From: Owenia fusiformis
Lineage: Eukaryota > Annelida > Polychaeta > Sabellida > Oweniidae
Direction: 5' to 3'
DNA: 64,000 nucleotides
Assembly (NCBI GenBank): GCA_903813345.2
Contig: CAIIXF020000001.1
Span: 5,518,001 to 5,582,000 of the forward strand
Shown here: one piece after another, positions 1 to 12,597 of the stretch
Layout of the letters: the number at the start of each line of letters is the position of its first letter
How positions within the stretch are numbered: the stretch's first letter is position 1
Notes under the pieces: model-generated
Told to the model about the DNA's origin: nothing
Database searches by the model: none
Seen by the model: the letters and a program-made list of their open reading frames with translations, nothing else
Translations under genes and position numbers: made by a program

Positions 1-357
1 AAAATCAACCAAACTTTCGTTTGTACAATAACAATATTGAGAGACCTAAACATGTTGTTTTTATGTCATTTTGTTCCAATGAGGTTCGGATAAATGTTAC
101 ATTTACTTCCGAACATAAGATACCTAGAACGAAAGAAGTGTGTGGTGTGTTTTCTAAAACAAGATAGAATATATATGTATATGTATGTATAATTCAAATT
201 ATAATGTTACCATCCAAAAGCTGACCATTAAATTGACGATGTGTAAAATTTTCAGAATGCTTTTATGACTGGTTTAAGAGAAACAGGTGTTCAAAAAGTT
301 CATCATATTGATACCACTCCTTTAAGTGTATATGTATTGCTTTTGTTTTGGTTTCAG
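1..357 (+). other. Intron or upstream part of the left-edge zinc-finger gene
   Basis: No coding exon is recognised here. The reading frame that follows is open back to an ATG at 265, but the stretch 265-357 has no zinc-finger character and ends in a good 3' splice signal, a T-rich tract followed by CAG at 355-357. I therefore read it as intron. Upstream exons of the gene would lie left of the window. Confidence 0.6.
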
Positions 358-840
358 AGAGGGTTGATACTGCATTTGAAATATGACCATGAAAACAGGC
401 TGATGTGTAGTGCATGTCCAAAGACATTTGGCACACAATCTGGACTAGATGAACATTTCTCCAGAATTCACAAAGGAGAAGGAAAGATTTTCATATGCAA
501 TGAAGATGGCTGTGTGAAGTTCTTTCGTCGAAACCAGGCACTTGAAAGCCATATTAATAGTTGTCATAGAAAATGCTACGAATTTGCCTGTCCTAATCTT
601 TCATGTGAAAGAAAATTCCCATGTCAAAAAAAATTGAATGCTCACAAAGTTGAATGTGGAAAAAAATTCTCAGTAACCTGCACAAAGTGCGATAAGAAAT
701 TTAATACATATAATGGTATGAATGACCATCGAAGGGCAATGCATGGGTCTGAGACGTACAGATGTGAATGCGGAAAGGTGTATACATTCAGGTCAGGGTT
801 AGCAGCACATCTTAAGAAATTTAATCATAGAAAGGTGTAG
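358..840 (+). CDS. C2H2 zinc-finger protein, 3'-terminal coding exon (partial gene)
   Basis: The exon starts after the acceptor AG at 356-357, in phase 0, and ends at TAG 838-840, encoding 160 residues. It carries four or five C2H2 fingers in a row. The first exon residues look like the His-containing end of a finger begun upstream. Then come C-x2-C-x12-H-x4-H (CSAC...HFSRIH), C-x4-C-x12-H-x4-H (CNEDGC...HINSCH), a degenerate finger (CPNLSC...H) whose second His is unclear, C-x2-C with HRRAMH, and a final finger CECGKVY...HLKKFNH only a few residues from the stop. C2H2 arrays of this type usually bind DNA, so a nuclear transcription factor is likely. The variable linkers and Cys spacing argue against a recent KRAB-like array. 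The orthologue cannot be named. An unspliced start at ATG 265 is possible but less likely. Confidence 0.8.
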   Translation, partial: RGLILHLKYDHENRLMCSACPKTFGTQSGLDEHFSRIHKGEGKIFICNEDGCVKFFRRNQALESHINSCHRKCYEFACPNLSCERKFPCQKKLNAHKVECGKKFSVTCTKCDKKFNTYNGMNDHRRAMHGSETYRCECGKVYTFRSGLAAHLKKFNHRKV

Positions 841-1127
841 TATTTGTACTAACATGCCGTTTTACTTCACTGTTATACAAACATATGCACCATTCTGCAT
901 AATTTAGTCTTGATTCATAGGCACTTTCACTTTAGAAATCGGTGATAGGATGGTGTGCCACAATTTATCAATGTCTCATCAATATTATAATTTCCTTTTA
1001 TACACAGATCTTCTGCCTTTATTTTATGTTAACTGGAATCTCAAGTTCAGGGAACCTAATGTTTTTGCAATGACTTGCACACACACTTTGATGTTTATAC
1101 TTGTATAATTATTGTATTTCTATCTAC

Positions 1128-1133
1128 AATAAA
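1128..1133 (+). terminator. AATAAA poly(A) signal for the left-edge zinc-finger gene
   Basis: This is the first canonical AATAAA after the stop at 840, giving a 3'UTR of about 290 nt. The interval 841-1127 shows no other feature. Confidence 0.55.
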
Positions 1134-2169
1134 ATTATGCATATATGACTTGTATATAGATGAGTTTTGTGGGATTCATATTATAGATGGTTAAACTGCT
1201 AATATTGTTCACATCATATCATGTCATGTCATATGCAATACTTATGCATCCTATCTCAGTTGTCCAAACAAACTTAAATTCGTAACCAGAATTGGCATAT
1301 TTATTGAGATATTAATGCTGTTTTTCATTTCGAAAAATGATGTTCTCTTTTAAGCGCTCTAACTCAGTACGATCTCAGTATGATCTCCATTCAGATTTTG
1401 AAAATATCCTAGGTTCAGGGCCGATATAAAGATGGCAGCACCAACAGAATCCATTATTATCTTTTTCTTGTACCGTAAAGGGTAGATAAAAAGTAAAAAT
1501 ATATTTCACCCAATCCTTTAACATGTACTAGTATTTGAATGTATGGTTGCCACCTCGAAAAAATATATTTCCTAAGTGACATCTATAATTGAGTAGGGTG
1601 AATGTTTATTCTTAATAGGGAATTCGAGGGAGGTAGTCCTTAGCGGAGGGAATGGATAATATTTAACACATCATGAAATTAGGAAATGATTGAAAAAAGT
1701 CACCCACCCAACCAAACCATTTCCCGAGGCTGTACAATCTGTACATTCCGGTGGGTTTCACTTAAAAATATTTTTCACCTAATCCTTTAACATGAAATCT
1801 ACTTGAATGTATGGATGTCACTTGAGAAACATACATTCTGAACTGAATGCTCACTTAGGACTATCAATGATAACTCTAAACATCCACTGATATGCAAAAT
1901 GGCCAAAATGTCACCACCTGCCATTTCATGTGTTACGGATGCCGATCGTTGTCACAAAAAAGTTGGGGACTAATAAATATTGTGGCAGTGACATAAAAGT
2001 ATGCCCTTGACAAAATGTGACCAAGTACACATAACTAAACAGGTAATTTTGTAATAAGTGTATTTAGTAGGTTTTCCACTACATTTTTAAGTCACTGTTT
2101 CCACTCTTAAAAAAGAAATTAATTCTTTAATTGAGCCTTTCGGATCAAAATCATGAGTCCAAAAACAAC
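1134..2169. other. Intergenic, with a diverged direct repeat
   Basis: No gene is seen. A diverged direct repeat of about 90 bp occurs near 1493-1585 and 1764-1850; both copies contain a block reading TCAC, then a variable base, then TAATCCTTTAACATG or similar, followed by TGAATGTATGG. Near 1905-1920 lies a TGTCACCACC block that recurs at the ends of the repeats at 40787 and 60947. Confidence 0.5.
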
Positions 2170-2171
2170 TA

Positions 2172-2684
2172 CAGAGTGACCCCAAAAATGCCACCCACTA
2201 ACTCTGGAATTACCTCTCAATAATTAAGGAATCTACAATTCTACATGTTTTTTGGGTGTAGTGTCCAATGGAAAAAAGATTGTTGTGGCATGCTCTCGGT
2301 GCAAAATACAACTTTCTGAAATTGAGATTTCTGTCTTAGCCATTATTTAAGTCATTTTTGGATTGCTTTCATGCATTTTATCAATAAATAATATGACATG
2401 TCTATCCATTTTTCTTAAAAAATTTTGTCAAATTTGATGAACTGATTGGATTAATAGGTAAGTTTTAAGAAAGACAGATTTTACAATTTTGACTGATATT
2501 GCGTTTGAGCATGCCTCCACGGAAAATGGGATATCTCTTAATTTACAATTTGTTGATGCTATGCAAAAACATAGTAATCTTTACTCCATTGAACACTATC
2601 TACACATAAAAAATCATGAAGATTCCTTAATTATTGGCAGAGTTATTCCAAAATTAGTGGGTGGCATGTTTTTGGGTCGCCCTG
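2172..2684. mobile_element. Foldback MITE with TA target duplication (Tc1/mariner-like)
   Basis: The ends are inverted: CAGAGTGACCCCAAAAATG on the left and the complement of CAGGGCGACCCAAAAACATG on the right. Each is flanked by TA (2170-2171 and 2685-2686). The arms stay alignable for about 150 bp, through AATAATTAAGGAATCT, so the element folds back. CAG-starting TIRs with TA duplications are typical of Tc1/mariner-derived MITEs; the superfamily is inferred. The short open frame in its right arm is a by-product and not a gene. Confidence 0.75.
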
Positions 2685-2867
2685 TACCAATCTGACATTC
2701 TCAATATCATCTGCCTGTTGACATAGCTTTACGTTCATTTCGTATTTTAAACCCCATTTAGGCCATTAAAGCTACTTCTGAGGTAGACTGTTTCAATATC
2801 ATAACTAAAATCATCTGAGGTTCTCAGAGGACAGTATGATACTGCTTGATGATGGCCTTCAGGTGCC

Positions 2868-2873
2868 TTTATT
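2868..2873 (-). terminator. Candidate poly(A) signal for SF3B6
   Basis: TTTATT on the + strand reads AATAAA on the minus strand, about 260 nt beyond the SF3B6 stop. It is the nearest canonical hexamer I found on that strand; non-canonical signals closer in cannot be excluded. Confidence 0.4.
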
Positions 2874-3132
2874 ATCTATCTGATATTTAAACCTACATGA
2901 GTGATGTACAATGTATTGTATACTTCAAAGTCCAGTACATGTACACTTCAGTACATGTATTGTTTGGAAGTATAGAATTAAGATCACATTTGAATATCCT
3001 ATGCTTCGAGATCTCCATTCAAAAATGCTTTGATATATATCAATATAAAAAAATATCTTCATTTCAATGTTGGTCCTTAATCCAATCAAATGTGCTGCTC
3101 TTCAATAAATAAATGGAGTTTGATAATATATC

Positions 3133-6100
3133 TCATTTTTTCTGAGGTGTACTCAGTCCATATTTAGATTTCATAGCGTCAAGTTCATCTTTCTTTTTCT
3201 CAGTGTCCATCTTTTTGAAAGCCTGGAAAACAACAAGAGTTACAAAATGTGAGAGGTTGAAAATATGAATATAATAGTAGTAATAAACTAGAGATCTACG
3301 ATTGCAAGCAATCTCACAGAGGACCCCTAAAGACATGTGTTGAGAGGTTGTCATCAATGTAAAAATAGTTTTACAGAAAAACGGCGTTCTATATTCTAGA
3401 ATTTGTAGTTGACCAATTTTGAGAAACTTGGATAATACAGTTTGTGATTAAATTTGATGACCTTTGACCATGCAAATTTTATTTTTTTACACCTCAGTAG
3501 GCTAAACCCAACAATTCTATTTCTATGGTTGCCAGATTTATCTTCTTTAAGCCCACTAAACTTAGTTTAAATGAAAAAATAAAAAAATAATCATTGAAAC
3601 ATGTTACTCACACACTCGCTCAAATATGAGACAGAGTTTGATTTGCTTTAATATTGAACCAAGAAAAAAAAGCTCACAGAGAAAAAAGCATTTGAAGTTC
3701 AGAGATCATTAGTAGTGCATGCACATGATAAACAAAGTGTATGTTTTAAATTACTTCTGATTTAAAAGATGGCGACACTTCTGTAAAATTGAATGTATCC
3801 TGAAATACAAACAACTTCAACACCTTTCAATGACATTGATAAAAACTTGATATATAAAGTTTGACAGATCGAAAATATTTTTGATAATTTATTGTAAGCT
3901 TTGATGTGGTCTGTTTGAGCTGTTGTTGGTGTCAAATGAAAGATAAGGTTTTTATCCATACATTGGACATTCTATAAAATTCAAATATAAGTCTTTATTT
4001 TGCCCAAAAACATTGCAAAGTGGGACTTAAAGGTAGGTGAGTTCTTATTCTTATATTCTGAAGAAATCTTTTTTTGGTGGTGACATAATAAACTGTCACA
4101 AATTATATTTCTGAGATGTTATGCGTGAGTTCTGATCAAAGGTTCAAATTGGTCAAATTGTGGAATATATAAGTGGCAAAAAGTCAGATTTCTCAATAGA
4201 ACAAGGCACAGATGTGAACAATATCGTACCTAAAACACAGCAGTTGTTAACTTTGATACATAGAAACATCCCTGAAAATTTCAGATGAATCCATCAAATG
4301 GTTTGGCTGGAAACCTGTAGACAAGTCTTGAAAGTGAAGATTTGAGGACAGAAAATCAAAAATGGCCACCTTAAAATTAACCCAGAATGCCCAAAAACTA
4401 ATCAGTTGTTAACTTTGATATGTAGAAACATCCCTGTAAATTTCAAATGAATCCGTCAAATGGTTTGGCTGGAAACCTGTAGACAAGTCTTGAAAGTGAA
4501 AATTTTAGGACGGAAAATCCAAAATGGCCACCTTAAATTTTACCCAGAATGCCAAAAAACTAATCAGTTCTTAACTTTGATACGTAGAAACATCCCTGAA
4601 AATTTCAGATGAATCCATCAAATGGTTTGGCTGGAAACCTGTAGACAAGTCTTGAAAGTGAAGATTTTAGGACGGAAAATCCAAAATGGCCACCTTAAAA
4701 TTTACCCAGAATGCCCAAAAACTAATCAGTTCTTAACTTTGATACGTAGAAACATTCCTGAAAATTTCAGATGAATCCGTCAAATGGTTTGGCTGGAAAC
4801 CTGTAGACAAGTCTTGAAAGTGAAGATTTTAGGATGGAAAATCCAAAGTGGCCACCTTAAAATTTACCCAGAATGCCCAAAAACTAATCAGTTCTTAACT
4901 TTGATACGTAGAAACATTCCTGAAAATTTCAGATGAATCCGTCAAATGGTTTGGCTGGAAACCTGTAGACAAGCTGAAAAGTGAGACGCCGCCCGCCTGC
5001 CCGTCAGATAAAAATATAGGCATGATTGAATTGAAATACTTTTGGATTAAAGATATGATTTCTGCTCTTTACCAAAAGACTTGTCCTTTAATCTCGCCTA
5101 CCTCCCCCACAAACTAGCCATGTTTATTAGTAATATCAAGCTAGAGTTGATCTGATAGGCAGCATTCGCGTTAACGCAAAAAACTTGCGTATTTACACTG
5201 ATTTTTGGCCCAGGACCCCGATATTTTAGCTCTATTGCGTCATAGGGAAACCTGCTTACCTTATTTGGCTGGTAGTAAAGCACAACAAGATATCTGTTAC
5301 ACACATTGAAACCCGACAGATGATCACAAGCGTTCTTGGCATCAAAAATGTCTTCATAAACAACAAAAGCTGTGCCTTTGGTCTCTGGTGTTGATCCACT
5401 GTAAAATAAAAAAAAACAGACATTATTTGTGCATAAAAACAAAAATAGAAAAGTGCTTATATCAAAATAATTCAATTGTTGTGCATATTTGAATGATATT
5501 GTAATATTTTATACTCAAGAATCAAAACAAGTTGTAACCCTATCAAACTTTTAACATATTTGTTACATGGGACACCATATTTTGTGAACCAACCTAATTG
5601 TTCTTATAAATAGCAAATATTCTTCCAAATGTGAATGTGTTATAAGAAAGGAGAGAAGGTTAGCACTCCCCTTGATAAGGACGGAAGAAACCCTTGTGGT
5701 TTATAACACACATAGGCATTGTCTCTTACTTTGAGACAACCTTATTTTTAAGACGAAACCTTGATCTGGCTTTTTACTTACACTCTTATCTGCCTAATTG
5801 CTCCATATTTTCCAAATATATCATACATTTCCTCAGCTGTTATCTTGTATGGAAGATTTCTGATGTATAATATGCGGTTCACCTCTGGTGGTAACCGCAC
5901 CTGCGAATAAAATCAGTTGTCACATTATCGAGGAATAATTTTCAGCATATTTGTGGGACAAATTACTAGGACTTTATAAGCTAATTGTTTACATCATTTA
6001 CGTGTAAAAATGTTGCATTAGCCCTAATAAACAAAATATGTTATGAATTACGAAACACATCGTTGAATAATGACGGTAAATTAAACTATTAAAACTTTAA

Positions 6101-6351
6101 GTGATTAACTTTGATTTTATATGTTATTGTTTTCGTTTGGCCCACGATTATTTCCAAAAGTAAACTAAGAAATACAAATTTCAAATCATAATTCTGGAAA
6201 ACTGGATGAGAAAGCGCGATTATACGTGATATAAATAGTTGTCTAGTGTCACATAGTTAAATTCAAATGTAAAGCAGTACCGATTGCGGACACAGAAAGG
6301 TTATAAATCATCTAAATTACTTACATTTGTTTTCATTCTACTCATAGCCAT
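3133..6351 (-). CDS. SF3B6: Splicing factor 3B subunit 6 (p14, SF3B14), complete four-exon gene
   Basis: The coding exons on the minus strand are 6351-6325 (starting MAMSRMKTN), 5900-5782, 5398-5260 and 3222-3133. All junctions are GT-AG and phases agree, giving 375 nt or 124 residues plus stop; the human protein has 125. The single RRM shows RNP2 (ILYIRNLP, residues 19-26) and RNP1 (KGTAFVVY, 56-63), plus the family block [20 protein letters not shown]. Tyr21 aligns with human Tyr22, known to contact the branch-point adenosine. The protein belongs to the SF3b complex of U2 snRNP and acts in the nucleus during branch-site recognition. The C-terminal 29 residues, after AFKKMDTE, are Lys-rich and the least conserved part. 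Intron 3 is about 2 kb and holds a 162 bp tandem array. The start is the first ATG after the family's usual short N-terminus. Identification is essentially certain. Confidence 0.97.
4232..4976. repeat. 162 bp tandem array (about 4.6 units) in SF3B6 intron 3
   Basis: The TTAACTTTGATA block recurs at 4247, 4409, 4571, 4733 and 4895, exactly 162 bp apart each time. Each unit carries AAATTTCA(G/A)ATGAATCC, GGTTTGGCTGGAAACCTG and an AATGGCCACC-type segment. The last unit is cut after TAGACAAGC and followed by a short GC-rich block (GCCGCCCGCCTGCCCG). The unit length is a multiple of three but no frame is conserved as protein. Nucleosome-sized core repeats of this kind are known inside bivalve pearl and other HINE elements; membership is inferred. 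Confidence 0.85.
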
Positions 6352-8192
6352 CTTGAATTAATTTTAGAGACAACCCAAAAGATGGCGCTTTGAATAAACT
6401 CAAAACTGTCTTATTCTTTTCGATTTTTTTTATATGTATTAGACGAATATTCAACGTAAAAAGCATTAGTTGGACTATTTTTTAATTTTAATTTAAGATA
6501 TTTAAATGAAAATCAATACCAAACCAAACGATGATGAAAAGATGTTGGTCTGAGAGTACAAACTTGATGACATCACTTTTGTGGCCATTTTTCTGAAAAT
6601 CAGGAAGTTACAGATTTTTAAACATTCTTGTCATTACTATACGATTACAACCATTTGACTACTAGAAGACAGTGAATAAAATTACTATGGACTCAAAGAC
6701 AGACAAACAACTGCTCACAAATCAAGGTTAGTTAACTTTTTTTACCTTCATAGACAGTCTGACCATTTGACTGTACAGTGCTGATACAAATTAATTGATA
6801 AGTCGTATAGTTGCCATATTTTCTTGAATTTTAACATTTAATGTCCCAAACTCCCACAAACTGCAGAAAAGTATACACCGTAAATCATATTTACCTAAAT
6901 GAGTGTCTCCACAGCTTCATACCAGCGTATGCATAATGCATTTGTCACGAGTTTGAGCTGAAATTTTGCTAAAATGAAGTAAGGGTGATCTCCGCCAGGT
7001 TTGTTTATTGTCGTTAGCTTTTAATGGTAAGTGCTCAGAAGCAAATAATTCATGGGCGCAAAATAATCAAATAATCTGATCAAGCCAAACAAAAATTTAT
7101 GTCCGTTTCCGGAACTCGTCTCCGACCGACCCTAGTTTGAACCCTCAACTCTAAGACATTTTTGAGTACACTGAAAAATAAAATATTCTAGTTGAAAGCC
7201 CATGATCAAAACAATACATTTCCTTCAGAAATGTTTTACTCACATCAGGCCCAGGTGTCCATATTTCTCATACTCCGGAACATTTGCAGTAATATTATTG
7301 TTAGGGCCCCCAAAACACTTGAAACACAGGAAATATTGTTTATTTTCTTGAAAAGTCCGCCATTTTTGCTCTTCAAAATAGAGACCCGCAATCAACTCCC
7401 AGAGGGGTCTAGCAATTGCCTTAGATCTAAATGACAAAACAAGAGATGACAAAAAACGTAAGAATGTGTGAATGGAGCCTGATCGTCATAAGGAGGATTG
7501 GATCCCAAAATGCAACATGACACGCAACAGCTTTCAAAATGGCAGAATCGCATCACCAGTCATGAGTAAATAAGGTTAACTGATGTTGCATTCTGAAAAT
7601 CAGTGCACAGTTTTCATGGTGTTGTTGTGAAATGTGCGTATGTCGTTTGAAACCCTCTCTTACGCAATTTTATTATAAACTAACACCTTAGGGTTAAACT
7701 ATTGCTCGAGGAATTAACTCATTTTCATCAATAAATATTAACCCATCAGGTTTTCTACTAGTAAACTAACGTTTAAACCTCAGTCCATTGTCGTTATCAC
7801 TTACTACTAATCCCAAGTGAGATATGGCTCTTGCCTCAGCACGAGTCAAAAATGTGTATTTATGTGACATTTTCTGTCACGCAAAAAAATATGCTCGACT
7901 TCAATATCTTCAGCAAATATGTGACAAATACGCAAATATCTAGTTGATCGCCAATCATATGGGTTTATAGGCAGAATGTAGAAGTATTTCTTTTTCATCT
8001 AGAAATATTGTACCTCTTAAAGTTAGCGATATGGGAATCCCCATAGTAACATCCAGGTCTCGTGCTGCAGTGTATCCGGATGTACCAATAGATAAAGGAA
8101 TTTTGATGGTTGAAATAAGTTAAATCACATACGATCGGGGATATAACTCACATTAAAGAATCCTTAAACACTCAGGAATTTATCGAGGTAGG
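6352..8192. other. Upstream flank of SF3B6, no gene recognised
   Basis: The SF3B6 promoter should lie in the first few hundred bases, but no TATA box or other motif is convincing. Short opposing frames at 7192-7452 are shadows of each other without protein character. Confidence 0.4.
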
Positions 8193-8195
8193 CCC

Positions 8196-8246
8196 GGGAG
8201 GGGGGGGGCACTGGTCAACTTTTTGTACAGGGGGGGGGGGGGGGGG
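8196..8246. repeat. Two G-runs, including 17 consecutive G
   Basis: One G-run lies near 8196-8208 and a second of 17 G at 8230-8246. The sequence is capable of G-quadruplex formation. It resembles the G-runs just inside the CA...TG repeats at 11314, 12471 and 12905 but has no clear partner end. Confidence 0.6.
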
Positions 8247-8488
8247 CGCTGACTTGCAAAAATGTGAGTAAAAAATGTTAAAAAATGTGTTAACGTCACC
8301 TTTGATATACACGCCTAACCATCGACAACGTACAGTGACAAAATAGGCCGTCGTACACTCTAGATGTAATGTGTCACTTTTAACCGATTTGAAGCAAAGA
8401 CAATGATGTAGGTTTTAAAAAAATTATCTGAGGAATACATTAAGGATTTCATGTTTGATTTTGTGTATATTCGTTTAGGAAGAGACAT

Positions 8489-9094
8489 TTAAAGGAACAT
8501 TCCTGGCCAAACCTTTTCTATCCTGATGTGATAGCTATAATCATATTTGTAGTTTCCATATTTAGCAAAACACCAGGAAATGTTTAATATAGTCAATATT
8601 GATAATTTAAAAATGTAGTGCTCATTTCCAGTAAGCTGCCATCTTTTAAGATTTTACTCAGGAAGTGATGTCATCGACTCTCAACTTTCATGACCTTGCA
8701 TATAACAGTATAGGGAAGTAGCACAAAATCACTTCTAGACAAGTGGTTCTTACTTTATGTGCAAAAATATTTTCAGAGTTTGTCAGCTTAGAATAATAGA
8801 AGAGACTTATAGAAGGATTAAATCATAGACAAAATTGAAAAAGAATGCACAGCTGGTTTTTGTAATTCTTAATAGCTCCTTATAATGTTATATGCAAAGT
8901 TGAGAGTCGATGACATCACTTCCCGAGTGAAATACTAAAAGATGGCAGCCTACTGGAAATCAGCACTACATTTTCAAGTGATCAATATTGACTATATTAA
9001 AACATTTTTCCCTGTATTGCTAAATATGGAAAGTATATATGGTTATAGCTACCATATTAGGAGAGAAATGGTCTGGCCCGAAATGTTCCTTTAA
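8489..9094. mobile_element. Foldback MITE flanked by TTAA
   Basis: TTAA at 8489-8492 and 9091-9094 brackets an element with inverted arms of about 230 bp. The left arm starts AGGAACATTCCTGGCC; the right arm, read from its outer end, starts AGGAACATTTCGGGCC. Both arms share AAGATGGCAGC-type, TGATGTCATCGACTCTCAACTTT and TATATTAAACAT segments in mirror order, around a spacer near 8725-8880. TTAA duplications are known for piggyBac and Kolobok; which applies is not decided. Confidence 0.8.
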
Positions 9095-11308
9095 CTTCCT
9101 AATAAGTTAATAACGTTAAAGATTTTTGAACAGTGGTCGATTTTTTTCATGGTAAATCTAGCCATATAATTGGTCGGTTGGAAAATGTTGTTTTTTACAC
9201 ATTTCCTTTGATCATTTCCACAATACTGATCAATTGATGGAAAAATGGTGGTTCAGGAGAAACTAAAGTACATTTGGAATTGGTCTTCTCGATCAATTTA
9301 AAATAAAAATGTTGAAAAGTAATTATTTCAACCTTGATTTTAAGCTTTCAGATAGGGGCAAAATTGCACTTTATCGCCATTTTAATTGGGAGGATAAGGG
9401 TTAAGGTAAATAAATATGTGTGTATTACCAGGAATAACAATACTTTTGCGAATGTTTTTTAAAAAATCATATGCCATTATCTTTGTAAATTATTTCATAT
9501 TCAAATTCTGTTGTCATTAACTATATCGAAGACACTATATTTTGGCGATTCACGACCCAATTTGATCGGAATTGGGATTTCATATGACACATCATCACAA
9601 GAGCATACACAGAATTAGCGACGACAAATTCCCATGAAACGAGGAACAAGTGATTGAAGAGTTGAAGCAACGGTTATGTCCGCCATTTGTGACAACAGTA
9701 TCTGACTTTACCACTTTACCATTGTCAGGCTATTCTGGTGTGTATATGTTCTCTTGAATATATCAATTATAGATTTTTCTCTTTGGGACAAAATGTCAAG
9801 ATGAATTTGCTATGGTTATTAGCCACTTGATATTCAAGGTAATCAATAAATTGAATATAGAATGTATGCATCATCATCTCTAACGTTGGAAACCACTGTC
9901 TACTCTAGATCCCTATAAAATAATATTGAGAGACATGCAGCCCATTTCTGAACATGGTTGCTTGTTATTTTTGTTAGAATGTATTATTAACGGGTAGTAA
10001 TATGATTCGACAAATTCCCGAGTTGATATATAATGTTCATGAATTGAAAGAGGCAATTTTCATCATTACTTGGCTATAATCAGCCCTGTCTAGAGAATGG
10101 ACCATTAGACTTAATTGAGAAAGTAGAGTAAAACCAGTATAAAGTGAACACTAGTGTTATTTGATGGCCAGCAGTTGGGGCTAGCATTTGTAACAAATCG
10201 CTCTGGGTCAATACAACCTACTTGACATTTGTTTTGTTCATCCTATTAGCGTATAAGAAAGGCTACACAGGCTGTGACAAATACAGATTCACACATTCAA
10301 TATGTAATAGTGTTTGTTGGAATTGGCTACTCTGTGGAGTTGTCGTTTTCCAGTTTTGCATTGAATTGTTAATATTATGCACTCTTTTTTAGCCTTAAAA
10401 TTACTTTTAACCAGCCCTTATTAGGATTTAATTTAAAATATCACTGTTTCAGTAACAGATTTGTGTTATTTATTATGTTCAATAATGCTGTGTTCAAACG
10501 TTACAAAAAACGCAAAAGTTGATGGACCTAAAATATCACTGCGTCCTATTTTTATATACCTGTTCGATGGGATTTGCTATGCCTTGGCATTGTTGTTATC
10601 TGGTTTTGCTTTAGCTTGATAAACTTAACTCTGTTTATGATTTTTATATATAACTTGAATGTCAATCAAATTTTGACAAAGCAGGAGACCATTTGTGTTT
10701 AATTTTTGTGATTAGATGTCACATACATTTATTCTGTACAAATAATGACTGATATGCTTCAAGGGCGTGAGATTTATTTAGAAAGGCACAATATCAGCAG
10801 GGTGCAAAAGTCAACATTTTTGTTGTAAATCAAGGAATGGTAGTCTACATGGCGTATAATGAATGGATATAGATGAAGTAATTATCACAAAATGAATTTC
10901 TACAATTACTCCCCCCCCCTTCTTTCATATCACTCTCCCTTCGTTCTCTGTGTAATATTGATTATTTCTTAGATCATTTTATTAGTGATTTTTAAAAAAT
11001 GTTGTTCCTTATTTAACAGATCTCACACCTTAGAATCAGTTTAGAGAAAACAGATTATACCATACCATGCACATATTCATTTAGCGTAAATTTTCCCATG
11101 AAAAAATAAATCTTGCAGTTTTGTTTGAATTATGTAGCAGAAATCGTCTCCTCCCCTCCGATTTTTCTGATTATCAGGCGTCATTATAAGGAAACGTGTT
11201 GTTTCTAGATAAAATATGCATAATAAAACCTCACATCTTATCTCCGGGTCCTCAGTAAGATATCTATATTTCCCTCAGGATATATCCAAAACCTTCCATT
11301 ACATAATT
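9095..11308. other. Intergenic, with two isolated 3' ends of the HINE-like family
   Basis: No gene is recognised. The segments near 10315-10355 (TTGGCTACTCTGTGGAGTTG, ending CCAG) and 10560-10605 (GATGGGATTTGCTATGCC, ending CTGG) match the 3'-terminal module of the HINE-like family at 21588. Their 5' ends were not located. Confidence 0.5.
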
Positions 11309-11313
11309 CTCGT

Positions 11314-11999
11314 CAGGCCCGTAACCAGGGGGGGCTCGTGCGAGCCCCCCCCCCAGATATCTCCTAAAATGATGTGGACCTACCTTTTCTGCTTTCTTGA
11401 AGAATTTTCTGACATTCCGAGGTAGGAGGTAACATTTGGTGACATATGTACGGTGTATTTTGATGTGATTGCCACTTTCTTTTTATAAAATTCTAAATTG
11501 ACTAGAATAGCGAGGCAACTAAATGATTCGGAAATTAATCTTATATTTTATCGAATTGCCCAGAATGCACTAAATCAGCCCAAAAATCTTTTTCAGGGGA
11601 ACATGCCCCTGATTTTGATCCTAGAATCGCTCAGAACGCTCTAAATCAGCCCAAAAATTTTCTGGGGGAGCATGCCCTCTGGCTACATCACTCACAAACT
11701 ATTATTTTACAGCTCATGATAATTTGGCTCGAATTTTGTTCCATCTAAATCAACTAACTATTCATTTTAACACCATGAGGGAATTACTGGGCCATTTTTC
11801 AAAATTTGGGCCCTTATTTTCTTCTGTGCAAGCGCGGAAATGTTTGTGTCCCCTCCCTTGTTTTCGTGGCCACCCCTGGTGTCTTGTTAATAACACCCTT
11901 GTGGTCACAATGCGAAGTTGGTTAAACATGAAAACATTTTTGTGTGTGGATGGGGGGAGGGGTTCGAGCCCCCCTAACCAAAACCTGGCTACGGGCATG
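11314..11999. mobile_element. CA...TG MITE, 5 bp target duplication CTCGT
   Basis: The left end is CAGGCCCGTAACCAGG; the right end read inward is CATGCCCGTAGCCAGG. Both are followed by G-rich/C-rich blocks that also pair (GGGGGGCTCG with CGAGCCCCCC). The direct repeat CTCGT flanks the element at 11309-11313 and 12000-12004. The interior has two similar halves that each mention AATCAGCCCAAAAAT. The frames at 11216-12212 arise from this element and encode no protein. Confidence 0.8.
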
Positions 12000-12470
12000 C
12001 TCGTAACATATATATGTGAATGTGTAGAATTTTGGTCTTCTATGGATTACTTCTTCAATTTGTAGTTTACTTGACCGATTTGGTTTGAAGGTATATAAAA
12101 TAATTGTAATAACACAAGTGCGTTTCTTTAGGAAGCAATCATGGGTTGTTTCATGGTACCTAGTTGCCCATCCTCTTATTAGTAAGAAACTTTTTGATTG
12201 TCCCTTGTACATAAATGTTTAATAAAGCTATATTAAGGCATTGAAATTGTACCCCTGTGTAATCCAATGGGAAAGAACCCGGATGTAGACGAAGTTGTAC
12301 CTTACATGAGAGCTCTTCAAACGAGAGGTAACTAAACTGAACTAAACTAAACCTTATAGCATATTGGAGTATTAAATTAGCGTATCAATAAAAATAAGTT
12401 TAAAATGAGACATGTTTAATTTGATGCAGTCAACTCAACTGAATCACATCACACATTTTTTTTACTAAAT

Positions 12471-12597
12471 CACTGGCGGATCTGGGGGGGGGGGGGGGCT
12501 GGGGGCTCGGGCCAAATTTTGAAGAAAATGGGCCTCAAAATTTCAAAATTTGGGCCCAATTTGCCCCCACCCCTATTGGTTCCCAGATCCGCCCCTG
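12471..12597. mobile_element. CACTGGCGGATC MITE, 127 bp, target duplication TAAAT
   Basis: The left end is CACTGGCGGATCTGG with a G-run; the right end is CCCAGATCCGCCCCTG. TAAAT is duplicated at 12466-12470 and 12598-12602. It is the shorter copy of the family at 12905. Confidence 0.85.

Noticed and set aside
2489-2695. 68-residue open frame
   Set aside because: It lies in the right arm of the foldback element 2172-2684 and has no protein character.
11960-11985. GGTTCGAGCC, resembling a tRNA T-arm box
   Set aside because: It is part of the MITE terminus; no acceptor stem or A box is present at the right distance.
11216-12212. Several open frames of 69-113 residues on both strands
   Set aside because: They are readings of the CA...TG MITE at 11314-11999 and its flanks, such as G-run encoded Gly/Pro stretches.
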